Notes under the pieces: generated by a model | The model's input: only the letters and a program-made list of their open reading frames with translations | Databases searched by the model: none | What the model was told of the DNA's origin: nothing | NCBI GenBank assembly: GCA_030648675.1 | Contig: JAUSGV010000163.1 | Span: 1 to 21,333, forward strand | Direction: 5' to 3' | From: Dehalococcoidales bacterium | GTDB taxonomy: Bacteria > Chloroflexota > Dehalococcoidia > Dehalococcoidales > UBA2162 | DNA length: 21,333 nt | Shown: piece by piece, positions 20,709 to 21,333 of the stretch | How the letters are laid out: every line of letters begins with the position of its first letter | Numbering within the stretch: the first letter of the stretch is position 1 | Position numbers and translations under genes: made by a program

Positions 20709-20930
20709 TCAAGAAACAGTTTCCAATTCGCTCTCTTCGAATGAATCAACATTGCCGTTATCGAATTTTACGGTCCAGATTATCGATCTTCCTTGAGACG
20801 CCATTTCCCGTTGGGTAGCCATCATTTTGATCGGGTTTGGATTCAGCAGCGGTATAGACCCGACCACGTTTCCGATTCTGCCCTTGTTTTCACCGGCATT
20901 TGCGCGTACTTTGTTACCAATTTGAAGCAA
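20709..20930 (-). CDS. Small protein, possible SH3/KOW-like fold
   Basis: The 73-residue protein begins MLQIGNKVRANAGENKGRIG and ends WTVKFDNGNVDSFEESELE. The pattern of a basic loop around KG-IG, then a tryptophan strand and a DNG turn, recalls small SH3-like or KOW-type barrels, but I do not recognise the family. A TTG start at 20930 is supported by GGGGAG 8 bases upstream, a strong Shine-Dalgarno sequence. It converges on the small membrane protein gene. Confidence 0.55.
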   Translation of the reverse strand: MLQIGNKVRANAGENKGRIGNVVGSIPLLNPNPIKMMATQREMASQGRSIIWTVKFDNGNVDSFEESELETVS

Positions 20931-21044
20931 TTTCTGTTCTCCCCGAAAAGTTTTTCGTCGATTACTTAGCTGTAAAAAGCTCTGAGTCTCATAATGCTAA
21001 TGCGATTTTAGCAAAATGCAGGTGGTAGGGGAAGGGGCTAAAAA

Positions 21045-21118
21045 TGAGCCGCCCGGGAGTCGAACCCGGAACCTACTGATTAAGAGTCAGTTGCTCTAGC
21101 CAGTTGAGCTAGCGGCCC
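21045..21118 (-). tRNA. tRNA-Lys (anticodon CTT)
   Basis: The minus strand folds into a full cloverleaf of 74 bases. The acceptor is GGGCCGC with GCGGCTC and discriminator A (one G-T pair); the D-loop region has GCTCAACTGGCTAGAGC; the anticodon stem ACTGA/TCAGT holds the loop CTCTTAA with anticodon CTT; and the T-arm has GGTTCGACTCC. CCA is not encoded. It reads AAG lysine codons. It lies between the small TTG-start gene and the window end. Confidence 0.95.
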
Positions 21119-21179
21119 GCAAAACCAGACAAGTTTAGCAAACACGAGGGTTTGGTGCAACCGCCTTGGGGATTGGAGA

Positions 21180-21332
21180 TTAGGGGCTAGGGACTAGAAA
21201 TCTGGCCGGAAACCCCCTGTTTGACACGGCAGGAAGTCTGATTGACCGTACAGTCATCATCAGGACCACCGTTAGCCTGGATAAAGCGAAAAGAGCCGTG
21301 GCAACGGTTAAAACACCATAGTAAAAAGCTGC
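21180..21332 (-). CDS. Possible C-terminal end of an unrecognised gene, cut by the window edge
   Basis: On the minus strand 50 codons are open from the window edge to a TAA at 21180-21182. The start is hydrophobic (YYGVLTVATALFALSRLTVV) and the end is basic and Pro-rich. This would suit the end of a membrane protein, but the stretch is short and another frame is open here too, so it may be chance. I cannot name a family. Confidence 0.25.
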   Translation of the reverse strand, partial: AAFYYGVLTVATALFALSRLTVVLMMTVRSIRLPAVSNRGFPARFLVPSP

Positions 21333-21333
21333 A

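Noticed and set aside
21045..21118. tRNA-Lys as an integration site
   Set aside because: I found no integrase and no repeated copy of the tRNA 3' end in the window.

Overview
The window most resembles a Chloroflexota genome, probably a Dehalococcoidia-like lineage. The pointers are a KaiB/KaiC locus without KaiA, a DnaE with an intact PHP domain and an extra C-terminal domain, a TIGR01906-type membrane protein, frequent TTG/GTG starts, several genes that look leaderless, and intergenic gaps full of dispersed palindromic repeats. This placement is inferred from gene content; no rRNA or phylogenetic marker was aligned.

Layout. Positions 1-2466 hold a Kai locus on the + strand: the C-terminal half of a two-domain KaiC ATPase (cut by the window edge), a stand-alone KaiB, and a three-part protein made of a KaiB-like domain, a receiver domain that has lost its phosphorylation residues, and a LuxR helix-turn-helix. 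This looks like a clock or timer whose output factor could read KaiC directly, without a histidine kinase. An AT-rich gap with a broken gene remnant on the opposite strand follows. 2815-4364 is msrP-msrQ (molybdenum-dependent repair of oxidised methionine outside the cytoplasm), then a repeat-rich gap, lgt (prolipoprotein diacylglyceryl transferase), and on the other strand a 2[4Fe-4S] ferredoxin and a Crp/Fnr regulator. Divergent from the regulator is a zinc-ribbon/hemerythrin fusion with a possible Crp/Fnr operator at about -40, then an FmdB-type zinc ribbon protein.

7918-9792 is mostly repeats around a TIGR01906/DUF1461 membrane protein. dnaE (9793-13368) and radC follow on +, and radC overlaps the oppositely oriented ogt. 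14963-19075 is a tight minus-strand operon: GNAT-fold (FemAB/BioF2-like) transferase, MshA-like glycosyltransferase, MshB/BshB-like LmbE deacetylase, hemerythrin and SAM methyltransferase. That set recalls mycothiol or N-methyl-bacillithiol synthesis but has no recognisable MshC or BshC. The right end carries a fumarylacetoacetate-hydrolase family enzyme, two small membrane proteins (one of the superinfection-immunity family), a small possibly SH3-like protein, tRNA-Lys(CTT), and perhaps the end of another gene.

Two dispersed repeat families fill the gaps. One is a composite element of about 140-290 bp in four copies; the other is a cloverleaf-shaped palindromic element with two full copies and several half copies. 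Redox and oxygen chemistry links many genes (MsrPQ, ferredoxin, Crp/Fnr, two hemerythrins, the possible thiol operon), which would suit an anaerobe or microaerophile coping with oxidants.
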